Origin: Anaeromyxobacter_A sp035636195
GTDB taxonomy: Bacteria > Myxococcota > Myxococcia > Myxococcales > Anaeromyxobacteraceae
Assembly (NCBI GenBank): GCA_035636195.1
Contig: DASPZP010000034.1
Coordinates: 1 to 64,000 of the forward strand
Direction of reading: 5' to 3'
DNA length: 64,000 nucleotides
Made by a program: the position numbers and the translations under genes. This document shows, one piece after another, positions 8,881 to 16,580 of this stretch (positions are counted from its first letter, which is position 1; each line of letters opens with the position of its first letter). The notes under the pieces are model-generated. The model worked only from the letters and a program-made list of their open reading frames with translations, ran no database searches and was not told the DNA's origin.

Positions 8881-9520
8881 GGCAAACGACCGCCGGGGTC
8901 ATGGACTCGAGATACGCGACCGCGTCGAAGGCGGTCTGCCCCACATGATCGACGTTCAGGGCGGCCACCGTGCACTGCTTCAGCGCGGCACCGCCGGCCA
9001 GCACCCTGACATGAGCCAACCCCGCCCGTGCCAGGGCCGGCTTGAGTGCTCGAACCTGCGGGATGACGCTGGAGATGAGGCCGCTCACGCACACCGCCGC
9101 CGCCCCGCACTGCGCCGCCGCGCTGATGACGGCCGCCACCGACACGTCCTTGCCGCAGTCGATCACATGGAAGCGGTTACCGGTCAGGACGATCTTGAGG
9201 ATGGCCTTGCCGATGTCATGGATGTCGCCTTCCAGGACGGCCACCACCACGTTGCCGCGCACGGCCGGCAGCGCGGCATCGTCTGGAAAGAGCCGGCGGA
9301 TCACGGCCATCACCGCCCGCCCGGCCAGCATGATCTCCAGGAGATTGAACTGCTCGGCGGTACACTTCTTGTCGAGCGCCGCCATGGCCTTCTCGATGCC
9401 GCCGGTGATGATGTCGACGGAGGGCATCCCCCCGCTCACGAGGTCGGCGACGATCCGGAGCGATTGCTCCCGCTCGCCCTCGGTGAGCGCCTGGACCAAG
9501 GATTCGAGTTCGGGTGGCAT
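8873..9520 (-). CDS. Corrinoid (B12-binding) methyl carrier protein
   Basis: 215 aa. The N-terminal ~90 residues are the helical cap domain (LVQALTEGEREQSLRIVADLV, later LLEIMLAGRAVMAVI). The C-terminal part is a Rossmann-like B12 domain with the diagnostic GDIHDIGK motif, whose His is the lower cobalt ligand, plus the later GLISS and LAGGAAL loops. It is homologous to MtaC/MtbC-type carriers, which shuttle a methyl group between two methyltransferases. ATG at 9520 is preferred; the frame is open to 9595 but those residues look unconstrained. It is the first gene of the four-gene corrinoid operon, lying 81 bp downstream of tex on the same strand. Confidence 0.88.
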   Translation of the reverse strand: MPPELESLVQALTEGEREQSLRIVADLVSGGMPSVDIITGGIEKAMAALDKKCTAEQFNLLEIMLAGRAVMAVIRRLFPDDAALPAVRGNVVVAVLEGDIHDIGKAILKIVLTGNRFHVIDCGKDVSVAAVISAAAQCGAAAVCVSGLISSVIPQVRALKPALARAGLAHVRVLAGGAALKQCTVAALNVDHVGQTAFDAVAYLESMTPAVVCHG

Positions 9521-9601
9521 CGTTTCTTGCGATGATACCGCGTCCCTGGTGGGGTGCCTATCAGCGACGCTAGGCTGCGCGGAACGGTCCGACATTCGCG
9601 C

Positions 9602-11848
9602 TCAGCGGCGGCGCGGGCCGTTGAAGGGCTCCGGCTGGGGTGTCGGCGGAGGACAGCCGGGCCCGCCTGGGCTCGCCTGGAGTGCCTTGATCGACAGGCC
9701 CATCCGCTTGCGTGCGAGATCTACGGACAGGACCTTCACTCGCACCCGATCGCCGACCTTGACGATTTCGCCGGGGTCCTTGACGAAGCGGTTGGCAAGT
9801 TCGCTCACGTGCACGAGCCCATCCTGATGAACACCCACGTCCACGAACGCCCCGAACGCAGCCACGTTGGTGACGAGGCCATTGAGCGTCATGCCTTCCT
9901 TCACGTGAGCGAGCTCGGTCACGTTGGCATCGAAGCCAACCTCGCGGAACTCCGCCCGCGGGTCTCGCCCCGGCTTCATCAGCTCCAAGACGATGTCTCG
10001 TAGCGTCGGCACACCGACGCCGGCCTGCTCGTCCACGTACGACTGGATGTCGATGCGTTGCGCGAGCGTGCCATTCCCGACCAGGTCTCCCCGTGGCACC
10101 CCCAGGTCCTTCGCCATCCGGGTGACGACGGCGTAGCGCTCAGGGTGGACCGCGCTCGCGTCGAGCGGCTCGGTGCCATGCGGCACGCGCAGAAAGCCCG
10201 CGCACTGTTCGAACGCCTTGCTGCCGAGCCGCGGCACCTCCTTGATGGCAGCCCGCGTCTTGAAGGGTCCGTGGCTCGCCCGGTGCGCGACGATGGCCTT
10301 GGCGAGCGCGGGACCCAAGCCCGCCACGTAGCGCAGCAAGGTCGGCGATGCCGTGTTCAAGTTCACGCCAACCTGGTTCACGGCGCGTTCCACCACGCGG
10401 TCGAGCGACGCCGCGAGCGCCGCCTGGTCGACGTCGTGCTGGTACTGACCGACACCGATGCTCTTGGGGTCGATCTTCACCAGCTCCGCCAGCGGGTCCT
10501 GCAATCGCCTGCCAATCGAGACGGCGCCTCGCAAGGTGACATCCAGCTCGGGAAGCTCTTCGCGCGCCAGCTCGGAGGCAGAGTACACCGACGCTCCGGC
10601 CTCGCTCACCATGAGAACCTTGACCGTGCCCGGCAGGGCAACGAGCCTGCGAATGAAGGCCTCGGTCTCCCGCCCGGCCGTCCCGTTGCCAATGGCAATC
10701 GCCGCGGGTGCTTGGGTCCGGATGAGCCCGGCGAGGGTTGCCACCGCGGTCTGCTCCTGGCCGGTATGTGGATAGATGGTCGCGAGCGCTTTCACGTCGC
10801 CCTCCGCGTTGAGCGCCGCCACCTTGCAGCCGGTCCGCAGGCCGGGGTCGATGGCGAGGACCGGGACGGACCCGAGCGGCGCCGCGAGCAGCAGCGCCTC
10901 CAGGTTCTGCGCGAAGACACGGATGGCTTCCTCGTCGGCGCGGTCCTTGAGCTTGCGCCGCAGCTCGCTCTCGAGCGAAGGCAGAAGCAGCCGCTCTCGA
11001 GCCTCGGCGAGCGCGAGGTCGAGCTCATGGGCCAGCACGGGCGGCGCGCCCTTGCGCACCACGCGTGCCCGCACTGCCGCTGCCGCATCGTCGGGCGAGA
11101 TCAGAACGCGAACGCGCAGGACACCTTCGGCCTCTCCCCGCTCGGCCGCGAGTACCCGGTGCGACGGGGCGTTCATGGCGCGCTCCCGGCGGCCCAGGTG
11201 GTCGCGGTAATGGGCGAGCTCGGGGGCCGCTGATCTTCCGCGGGCCACGTCCACCGTGAGCTCACCCTTGGTTTCGAGGAGCCGACGTACCTCGGCCCGG
11301 ACGTCGGCGCGCTCGGCTACCTGCTCCGCGACGATGTCCCGCGCGCCCTGGAAGACCGCGTCCAGGTCAGGCAGCTCCTTGGCAGGAGCGACGTAAGGCG
11401 CGCCGAGTGCTTCACGGCTCTGTGCCTTCGCACCTGGCGCCTGTTCGAGAATGAGCGCGGCGAGGGGACCGAGGCCTCTCTCCCTCGCCGTCTGCGCCCG
11501 CGTCCGGCGCTTGGGCTTGTAGGGCAAGTAAACGTCTTCCAGCTCGGTGAGCGTGGCGGCGGCGCCGACCGCACGCGCGAGCTCGGGAGTCAGGATGTTC
11601 TGCTCACGCAGCGACTCGAGGATGCTGGTCCGGCGGGCTTCGCGGGCATCTACCCGGGCGGCGTGGTCGTGGATGCGCTGGATCGCCCCGTCGTCGAGGC
11701 CGCCCGTGACCTCTTTACGGTAGCGCGCGACGAAGGGGACGGTGGCCCCGCCGTCGAGCAGTTCGAGCGTGCGGGCCACCGCGGCGGGCGGAAGGGAGAG
11801 CTCGCGCGCGACCATGGTGGCGCGGTCCGCAACGGCTGCGTGGGTCAT
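9602..11848 (-). CDS. tex: Tex-family S1 RNA-binding protein
   Basis: About 748 aa, the usual length for Tex. The order of domains is typical: N-terminal helical region (VPFVARYRKEVTGGLDD), the YqgF/RNase H-like core (VLAIDPGLRTGCKVA), helix-hairpin-helix repeats (LLRYVAGLGPALAKAIVAHR) and a C-terminal S1 domain (MTLNGLVTNVAAFGAFVDVGVHQDGLVHVSE-type, about residues 645-715). Tex binds nucleic acid and associates with transcription and RNA turnover; it is a conserved chromosomal gene, notable here because it lies between two tRNA-derived repeats. ATG at 11848 is chosen over a GTG three codons upstream. No strong ribosome site is visible. Confidence 0.93.
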   Translation of the reverse strand: MTHAAVADRATMVARELSLPPAAVARTLELLDGGATVPFVARYRKEVTGGLDDGAIQRIHDHAARVDAREARRTSILESLREQNILTPELARAVGAAATLTELEDVYLPYKPKRRTRAQTARERGLGPLAALILEQAPGAKAQSREALGAPYVAPAKELPDLDAVFQGARDIVAEQVAERADVRAEVRRLLETKGELTVDVARGRSAAPELAHYRDHLGRRERAMNAPSHRVLAAERGEAEGVLRVRVLISPDDAAAAVRARVVRKGAPPVLAHELDLALAEARERLLLPSLESELRRKLKDRADEEAIRVFAQNLEALLLAAPLGSVPVLAIDPGLRTGCKVAALNAEGDVKALATIYPHTGQEQTAVATLAGLIRTQAPAAIAIGNGTAGRETEAFIRRLVALPGTVKVLMVSEAGASVYSASELAREELPELDVTLRGAVSIGRRLQDPLAELVKIDPKSIGVGQYQHDVDQAALAASLDRVVERAVNQVGVNLNTASPTLLRYVAGLGPALAKAIVAHRASHGPFKTRAAIKEVPRLGSKAFEQCAGFLRVPHGTEPLDASAVHPERYAVVTRMAKDLGVPRGDLVGNGTLAQRIDIQSYVDEQAGVGVPTLRDIVLELMKPGRDPRAEFREVGFDANVTELAHVKEGMTLNGLVTNVAAFGAFVDVGVHQDGLVHVSELANRFVKDPGEIVKVGDRVRVKVLSVDLARKRMGLSIKALQASPGGPGCPPPTPQPEPFNGPRRR

Positions 11849-12039
11849 GGGAAACACACTAGCGCTTTCGCCTCCTGAAGCCGGAGGAGGCTGTCGCTTG
11901 AAGAGGCGCGTCAGGTATTCGTAGGTGAACCTCCAGATTCCCGAACGGAGGCGCTGCAGGGCGTCGAGCTCAGCGAGCCGCGTTCACGCGGTGCGCTACC
12001 ACGGCTCTTCGCGCCACACGCCGGGCTCCGCAGCCGCGT

Positions 12040-12185
12040 CGTCCCCGAGTGACAAGTGGAAGGAAGCGATCGACCGTATGGAGGGGGTTGGGACGGAGGT
12101 CCCTGGCGGCAAGAAGCTGGCGGCCCTCCTCGACTACCTGGAGCGCACCCACGGGCCGGACAGCCCGGCACCCGCCAAGAAGTAA
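12040..12185 (+). pseudogene. Cytochrome c-like C-terminal fragment
   Basis: The segment encodes a helix-loop-helix ending (WKEAIDRMEGVGTEVPGGKKLAALLDYLERTHG) that matches the C-terminal helix of small class I c-type cytochromes, where a Met in the loop ligates heme. Upstream residues in the same frame (HAVRYHGSS) occupy the place of a CxxCH heme site but lack both cysteines. With no heme motif and no signal peptide the gene appears decayed. The assignment rests on a short match and is tentative. Confidence 0.35.
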
Positions 12186-12314
12186 TACACCAGACCGGCG
12201 CCGCCGCCTCGTCCGGGGGAACAAACTCCGCTTACGCCCCGGACTGACCGTGCCCGCCCACGGTCGGTGCAGAACCTTGTGCTCCTCGGCGTTCGCAGAG
12301 ACGGAGGTACGGCA

Positions 12315-12785
12315 ATGTCGACTCGGATCGGTCTCCGACAACTGCGGTCGTGGGCCGTCCTACTTGGATTAGGCACCGCGCTTGGCGCATCGGCCCAATC
12401 GAAGCAGCCCGAGCCACCGAAGGTGCCGTTCGGAAATCAGCCCTGTCAGTCGCTCTCGTCGAACGACCAGACTGCGTTGAAGATGTTCACCCCCGTCCAC
12501 GCGAACGCCTCCCGCGCGCCCGGCACGCTGACGTTCGACAACGTATGCGACTACGTCCACGGCGGGACCCGGCAGGTGCAGGTCGGTTACATGACGAAGG
12601 GCGACTACGACCTCAACAGCCACGGAAACCGGAGTACGGAGAAGCAGGCCCCCGGTGACCTCCCCGGCGGGTTCTACGACGCACAGGGCGGGCTCTGGTT
12701 CGCCAAGGGCGGCTACTACGTTGTGGTGGCCGGGAAGAGCGCGTTGCGAGAGCCCGTGGCGCGACTGATCGCAGGGAAGCTGTAA
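12315..12785 (+). CDS. Secreted hypothetical protein
   Basis: 156 aa from ATG 12315, preceded by GGAGG at suitable distance. A clear signal peptide (basic start, then WAVLLGLGTALGASAQS) predicts export to the periplasm. The mature part contains two Cys (QPCQSL and NVCDYV) that could form a disulfide, and a Gly/Tyr-rich end (PGGFYDAQGGLWFAKGGYYVVVAG). The layout resembles small periplasmic proteins of the DUF3558-like kind, but I do not assign a family. It is a lone gene pointing away from tex, within the segment bounded by tRNA copies 1 and 2. Confidence 0.6.
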   Translation: MSTRIGLRQLRSWAVLLGLGTALGASAQSKQPEPPKVPFGNQPCQSLSSNDQTALKMFTPVHANASRAPGTLTFDNVCDYVHGGTRQVQVGYMTKGDYDLNSHGNRSTEKQAPGDLPGGFYDAQGGLWFAKGGYYVVVAGKSALREPVARLIAGKL

Positions 12786-12989
12786 CTTGAATACTTGGTC
12801 TCGCTGTCTCCACCAGCGTCACTGCTGTGGAGTCCTCCGGGCACCAACCGCAGGTTTACGTCCGTTTGCATCCGCCTGGAGCCGTTCTTCCGGGCCCACC
12901 ATGACTGGAAGCTCAGGTTCTGGGAGAACGCCAAAGCCTCGCTCTGGGCGGAGGCCGTCATGTCGGCGCCGTGACGGTAGGCGCTCAGG

Positions 12990-13142
12990 TCAACACGGGG
13001 CGCGGCGAGGACTTACGGAGATCCGGTGATGCTCCAACTCGCCGCGGCGGCACAGCGAGTACACCGTCGCGGTCGATACGCGGAGGCGCTCGGCGACGGC
13101 GCCCACGGTGAGCTCGACCTCTCCGAAACGGGCTCGGAGCAC
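12990..13142 (-). pseudogene. Excisionase-type helix-turn-helix remnant
   Basis: The frame contains ELTVGAVAERLRVSTATVYSLCRRGELEHHRIS, a textbook MerR-like/excisionase DNA-binding helix-turn-helix (VAERLRVS and TVYSLCRRGEL helices). The expected C-terminal extension after the HHRI strand is missing and is replaced by an unrelated tail ending at 12990. A GTG at 13142 is a possible start. It sits just inside tRNA copy 2, the place where small recombination directionality factors are found in integrative elements. Confidence 0.5.
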
Positions 13143-13291
13143 AGCCTGGACCGTGGCACCAAGGGTGGCACCAAACTTCGGGCTACTTGCTGCGGCTTGC
13201 TGCGGCCGGTGCGGGTCGGGCTTGTCGCCCAATGCAGTAGTTGCGGGCCCTTGCGGCCGCGTGCGGCCCGGTGCGGGAGGTGTTCTTCGCC

Positions 13292-13336
13292 TTCCCAAGC
13301 TGAGGGTCGCCGGTTCGAATCCGGTTTCCCGCTCCA
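13292..13336 (+). repeat. tRNA-Gly 3'-half, attachment-site copy 2
   Basis: Identical over 45 bp to copy 1 at 1032, again beginning exactly at the anticodon loop and ending with CCA; the shared sequence continues into AGTAAATC and a similar hairpin. About 45 bp further, both copies also share GGGCAACC twice (1126-1143 and 13381-13398 regions), which may be integrase arm-type sites or remains of the integrase C-terminus. It forms the border between two tandem element segments. Confidence 0.85.
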
Positions 13337-13343
13337 AGTAAAT

Positions 13344-13376
13344 CCAGGGGTTCCGACGCGAGGCGGGGCCCCTTGG
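13344..13376 (+). terminator. Hairpin after att copy 2
   Basis: CCAGGGG (13344-13350) pairs with CCCCTTGG (13369-13376) with one bulge. Compared with the hairpin after copy 1, both arms changed together (AAGAGGT/ACCTCTT against CAGGGG/CCCCTTG), i.e. compensatory changes that preserve the stem. It serves as the likely terminator for the tRNA or integrase side. Confidence 0.5.
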
Positions 13377-14215
13377 CTCTGGGCAACCGTCTGGGCAACC
13401 TTTTTTCGTGATCGCGTTCGCTCCCGGCCGGCTGAGCGGGTTGCGCGTCTACCGCGCTCGCGTTCACGATTTGTGCGGTGCCTCTCGCCGGCGGCAGGCC
13501 GATGGAGACCACGTTCCGCGCGCGCGCCAGGCGCTCGGGCACCATGTGCTGGTAGAGCCGGGTGACGCTCTCCTCGCTGTGGCCGAGGACCTGCGCGAGG
13601 AGCCCGATGTCCGGCTGCCCAGCGAGGAAGTGAGACGCGAACGTGTGGCGCAGCGTGTGAGGCCCGCCGCGGAGACCCGCAGCCTTCCGCGCGCGGTCGA
13701 ACTGCAGCTTCGGCCAGCAGGTCCAGCGCTCGCCGGTGCTGCACGGGAACACCCACTTCTCCGACCGGCGCGGCCCCGTGAGTTATGGCCAGAGCGCGTC
13801 GGAGATCGGCACCTCGCGAGGCTCGTTGTCCTTGGGCTGCCACTCGTCCGACGGCCAGATCAGGACCTGGCGCCCGGCGACGTCGATCTGCGGCCACGTG
13901 AGCGCCAGCGCCTCGCCCTTGCGCATGCCGGTGTTGAGGAGGCAGACGACGATGGGGAGCAGCTCGGGCGACTCGTCCCTGACCGCGGCGAGGAGCAGGT
14001 CGATCTCCTCGCGCGTCCAGGCGCGCACGCGCCGCTCGCTCTCCTCAAGTAGCCGGATGTGAACGTCCGCGATCGCCACCTTGCGCTCGCGCGCGGCGAA
14101 GTTGAGCACGATGCGCAGCACGCGCAGCTCGTTGTTGATCGAGACGTTCTTGAGCCCATCCTCGCGGCGCCTCCGCTTGTAGTCGTCGATGGCTCGCGCG
14201 TGGATCTCGGTGCGA

Positions 14216-14297
14216 CTCGAACCGCCGGATGCGGATCCGCACGTCCGGTGGTGTGGGAGGGGAGTAGCTGGACGAACCGGCTACCCCCTATCCCGAT
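14216..14297 (+). ncRNA. Group II intron 3' remnant (domains V and VI)
   Basis: Domain V: ACCGCCGG (14221-14228) pairs perfectly with CCGGTGGT (14245-14252), enclosing a bulge and a short GCGG/CCGC stem, close to the bacterial domain V pattern (CCGGATGCGG and GCACGTCCGG halves). Domain VI: GGG, GGGG and GTAGC (14255-14268) pair with GCTAC, CCCC and CCC (14280-14294), leaving a bulged A at 14290, seven bases before the CCCGAT end at 14297, as expected of a branch-point A. No reverse transcriptase or domains I-IV precede it; instead it abuts the integrase gene. It is a dead intron end. Confidence 0.65.
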
Positions 14298-14367
14298 CAC
14301 CTCTGCGCCTCACTCCGGCACAGGGCTACTCGTCGGTTTGAGGCCGAGCGCGAAGCGCGAGGCTTCG

Positions 14368-15150
14368 CTAGTGATTCTTGAGCGCGTTGCAAAGGCTGAG
14401 CGCCAATGCCTTCCGGCTTGGGTTCCCGGCGAGTTGGCTGCTGTTTGCAATGCCAGTGCAGACATCGCTGAGAGGCGTCTGAACGGCTGGTGCGACGACG
14501 GCGGGGTCATTCGTGAAAATGGTGCCGTCAGCGAGCTCGGGGCGGATGGGGCCGAAGAGGTTAAAGACGGTCCCACCCTGGCTCCAGGTGCCCTTTCGGT
14601 CATGGCACTCGGCGCAACCCAAGTTCTTAGCGGGGGACATCGTGTCGGCAACCACCTTGAAGCTAACCGCGGTGTCGACATCCGCCATCTTCTGGACGAA
14701 TGGGAACGCTGCAACCTCAGGGTCGTCCGACCCGGTCTTCTTGCTCACATCCTCGCCGATTTCGATGTGATTGATGACGCCCCCCGTCGTGCACAAGCTG
14801 AAGGACGGCCGGAACCGCTGATCCTGAGCAATAGAGCCCGCGCAGCTGAAGATCACCCGCGGAAGCCTGGTGCCGTCTCTCAGCGTGCACCCTGGTTGCG
14901 CGCTTTCCTCGCTCAACGTCCAGGTGACGTAGCAGCCCGAAGGAACGCACGCCACAGCGTCGGCGACTGTCCTGGGTGTCGGGATCGAGGCCAGACAGGT
15001 GTCAAATGAGGAGAGACTGTTACCCGGAGCGGTCAAAGCGGCGGAATTGGTGCTCTCCGTGGCGTCGGGTGCCTGCCCCCCGCACGCCAGCAGCGAAGAC
15101 ATCACACCCGCGAAAGCGACATTCATCACATCTTTCACGAACAACTTCAT
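14368..15150 (-). CDS. Lipoprotein with one c-type heme motif
   Basis: 260 aa from ATG 15150, preceded by a strong GGAGGA site. A signal peptide with lipobox (MSSLLACGG) predicts a lipid-anchored protein. The mature part has several Cys and a single CAECH heme-binding motif (in NLGCAECHDRKG, about residue 185), so it probably carries one covalent heme. The preceding region (FAFVQKMADVDTAVSFKVVADTM-like) and the following NLFGPIRPELADG suggest a di-domain cytochrome-like protein. No terminal oxidase or partner is adjacent. It is the only intact gene in the short segment between tRNA copies 2 and 3. Could be involved in peroxide or extracellular electron transfer, but this is not shown. Confidence 0.65.
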   Translation of the reverse strand: MKLFVKDVMNVAFAGVMSSLLACGGQAPDATESTNSAALTAPGNSLSSFDTCLASIPTPRTVADAVACVPSGCYVTWTLSEESAQPGCTLRDGTRLPRVIFSCAGSIAQDQRFRPSFSLCTTGGVINHIEIGEDVSKKTGSDDPEVAAFPFVQKMADVDTAVSFKVVADTMSPAKNLGCAECHDRKGTWSQGGTVFNLFGPIRPELADGTIFTNDPAVVAPAVQTPLSDVCTGIANSSQLAGNPSRKALALSLCNALKNH

Positions 15151-15677
15151 TTCGTCCTCCCAACAGCTTACCCCGAGGGTCACTCGGAGGCAAAGGGACT
15201 GAGCTCTTTCACTACCCCGGACTCCTCCTGTCGTCTCTTGCCTCCTTGCTCTCGAATGCACCGACGGCAAACACAGCGATACGGGCGACCGAGGGTACGG
15301 ACCAGCACAGCCGGCCGCGTTGCACTGTTGGTTCAATGCTTAACGCTTGCTTCCTTCCGATCGAGGTCAGCACCGTGACTGCCCGCCGAAGAAGGCCACG
15401 GCAAGGTGCACAGCTCGTGAGGCGCGGCGTTCGGGAACTGATATGGCCTAGGAGCAGACGACGCAGCTCCTGCGCGGCAGAAATGAAGGGGTGCCTGCTA
15501 GTGGGGACCGCGCGCGGGTTTGGCAATCACGATTGGATGATGACCCAATTCGTGCGATCCGGATTGGGTCGCGGCGCGTGCAAGAGACGGCGGCTCAGGA
15601 CGCCAGGCGCTCCCTGAAGGGTCATCGCGTCAGATCGCTGCTCCCCGCGAGTCCCCATGACCAGCGCGATCCCGTGA
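15151..15677 (+). other. Intergenic stretch without a recognisable gene
   Basis: No frame on either strand has convincing coding character, and base composition is less GC-skewed at third positions than in neighbouring genes. The part near 15150-15250 must contain the promoter of the heme lipoprotein on the minus strand. I see no tRNA, repeat or transposase here. Confidence 0.4.
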
Positions 15678-15809
15678 CGAGCTCCTCGGGCCGTCCCACG
15701 GGAGGCGTTGTGCATCGACGCCTACCACGCGTGCACGGTCGGTGGAACGCTGAAGTGCTGCCAGGGCGCCTGCGACGTGAGCGGCGTCTGCCCGCCGCCG
15801 ACGGGGTAG
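15678..15809 (+). pseudogene. Cys-rich protein fragment
   Basis: After a stop at 15675 the frame reads through LCIDAYHACTVGGTLKCCQ and GACDVSGVCPPPTG, then stops at 15809. The spacing of six Cys (CxxxxxxC, CC, C, C) is like the Cys-rich C-termini of secreted myxobacterial proteins. There is no start codon with a ribosome site and no signal peptide, so it is likely the tail of a lost gene. Tentative. Confidence 0.3.
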
Positions 15810-15871
15810 CGGCTCCGGGGCCAACTCCGGCAGCATCTGGACGCCGGTTCAGCGGGTGCTAGGATGCCCGC

Positions 15872-15997
15872 GTGGTCGTCCTCGGCATCGATCCCGGCTC
15901 GCGCCGCTGCGGCTACGGGATCGTGTCGCGATCCGGGTCCGCCCTGGCCCGCCTCGACTCGGGCGTGCTCGTGCCCGGCCCGCTCGCCACGGCCTAG
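15872..15997 (+). pseudogene. ruvC: ruvC 5' fragment ending in a premature stop
   Basis: GTG at 15872 starts a 41-residue frame reading VVVLGIDPGSRRCGYGIV, followed by LDSGVLVPGPLATA and a TAG at 15995. This is the N-terminus of the RuvC Holliday-junction endonuclease, including the first catalytic Asp in GIDPG and the conserved GYG. The other three acidic residues and about 75% of the protein are missing; traces of helix-like sequence follow out of frame. It is a dead copy and presumably an intact ruvC exists elsewhere in the genome. Confidence 0.65.
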
Positions 15998-16401
15998 CGC
16001 CTCGGGCGGCTCTTACGGCGAGCGCGGCGAGGTCGCGTTCGTCCCCGCGAGCGCACGACGGCCTCCTCGAGGCCCATGTCCCGCCTGGCGCTGAAGAAGA
16101 GCGGCGCCCCGTAGGCGGTCAGCGTCGGACGCGGATCCTTCGAGTGGGTTGCCATCCTCCCGAGATCATAGCGGCTGGACGGCACCTTGGCTCCGGCCGC
16201 CCAGACCACTCCGGTCGAGGCGACCGGTCTCGTCAGTTGGCCTTCACTCGCAGTACCTCATGAGCAGGCCGCCGCCGGCGATGCGTTGGGCAACCTTTGG
16301 GCAAACCTTTTTCCCCGGAAACCGCGTTCATCCCCTCCCAACCGCTGCAACCGCCCTCGTGATTTCAGGAGCTTGGCTCCTCGCCATCCCCGGGCTGCAC
16401 A
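15998..16401 (+). other. Degenerate stretch before att copy 3
   Basis: No intact gene. Near 16289 the stretch contains TTGGGCAACCTTTGGGCAAAC, similar to the paired GGGCAACC sequences that follow att copies 1 and 2, but here placed before the copy. This may mark an old integrase end or arm sites displaced by rearrangement. Confidence 0.35.
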
Positions 16402-16446
16402 TTCCCAAGCTGAGGGTCGCCGGTTCGCATCCGGTTTCCCGCTCCA
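16402..16446 (+). repeat. tRNA-Gly 3'-half, attachment-site copy 3
   Basis: Matches copies 1 and 2 over 45 bp with a single change in the T-loop (TTCGCAT instead of TTCGAAT), same orientation. The sequence after CCA differs from the other two, so this copy borders a different chromosomal or element segment. It probably marks the right end of the tandem integrated region. Confidence 0.82.
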
Positions 16447-16460
16447 GTTTCCGAGGTGAT

Positions 16461-16497
16461 GACGAGGGCTTCCGGGGCGACCCGGGAGCCCTTCGTC
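16461..16497 (+). terminator. Hairpin after att copy 3
   Basis: GACGAGGGCT (16461-16470) pairs with AGCCCTTCGTC (16487-16497) with one bulged base, followed by TTTCC. The loop shares TTCCG and GCGA with the hairpins after copies 1 and 2, so all three derive from the same ancestral tRNA terminator. Confidence 0.6.
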
Positions 16498-16580
16498 TTT
16501 CCGGCTCCCTCGAAAACCTTGCCCGGTATCTCGCGAGCCTCGCGTTCTCGGCGAAGTCACAAAGGATTCCGCCGTGACCT

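Larger units (their letters stand above)
13183..14215 (-). pseudogene. Tyrosine recombinase (integrase), interrupted by a stop and N-terminally truncated
   Basis: One continuous frame encodes the end of the core-binding domain (DGLKNVSINNELRVLRIVLNF), then the catalytic domain: Arg I in LLNTGMRKGEALALTW, the HxxR box in GPHTLRHTFASH, the LGH box in QVLGHSEESVTRLYQHM with the Tyr nucleophile. A TAA at 13783-13785 splits it between Arg I and HxxR; sequence on both sides is well preserved, so the stop looks recent. The N-terminal arm-binding domain is missing because the frame meets a group II intron 3' end near 14216. The 3' end runs into the tRNA copy at 13292-13336, the normal location for an integrase next to its att site. 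Confidence 0.8.

Noticed and set aside
14216..14297. A complete group II intron
   Set aside because: No reverse transcriptase or domains I-IV precede the domain V/VI sequence; the upstream DNA is the integrase gene.
15994..16209. A small minus-strand gene starting MATHSKDPRPTL
   Set aside because: It overlaps the ruvC remnant and ends in an Arg-rich low-complexity tail; no ribosome site or family support.
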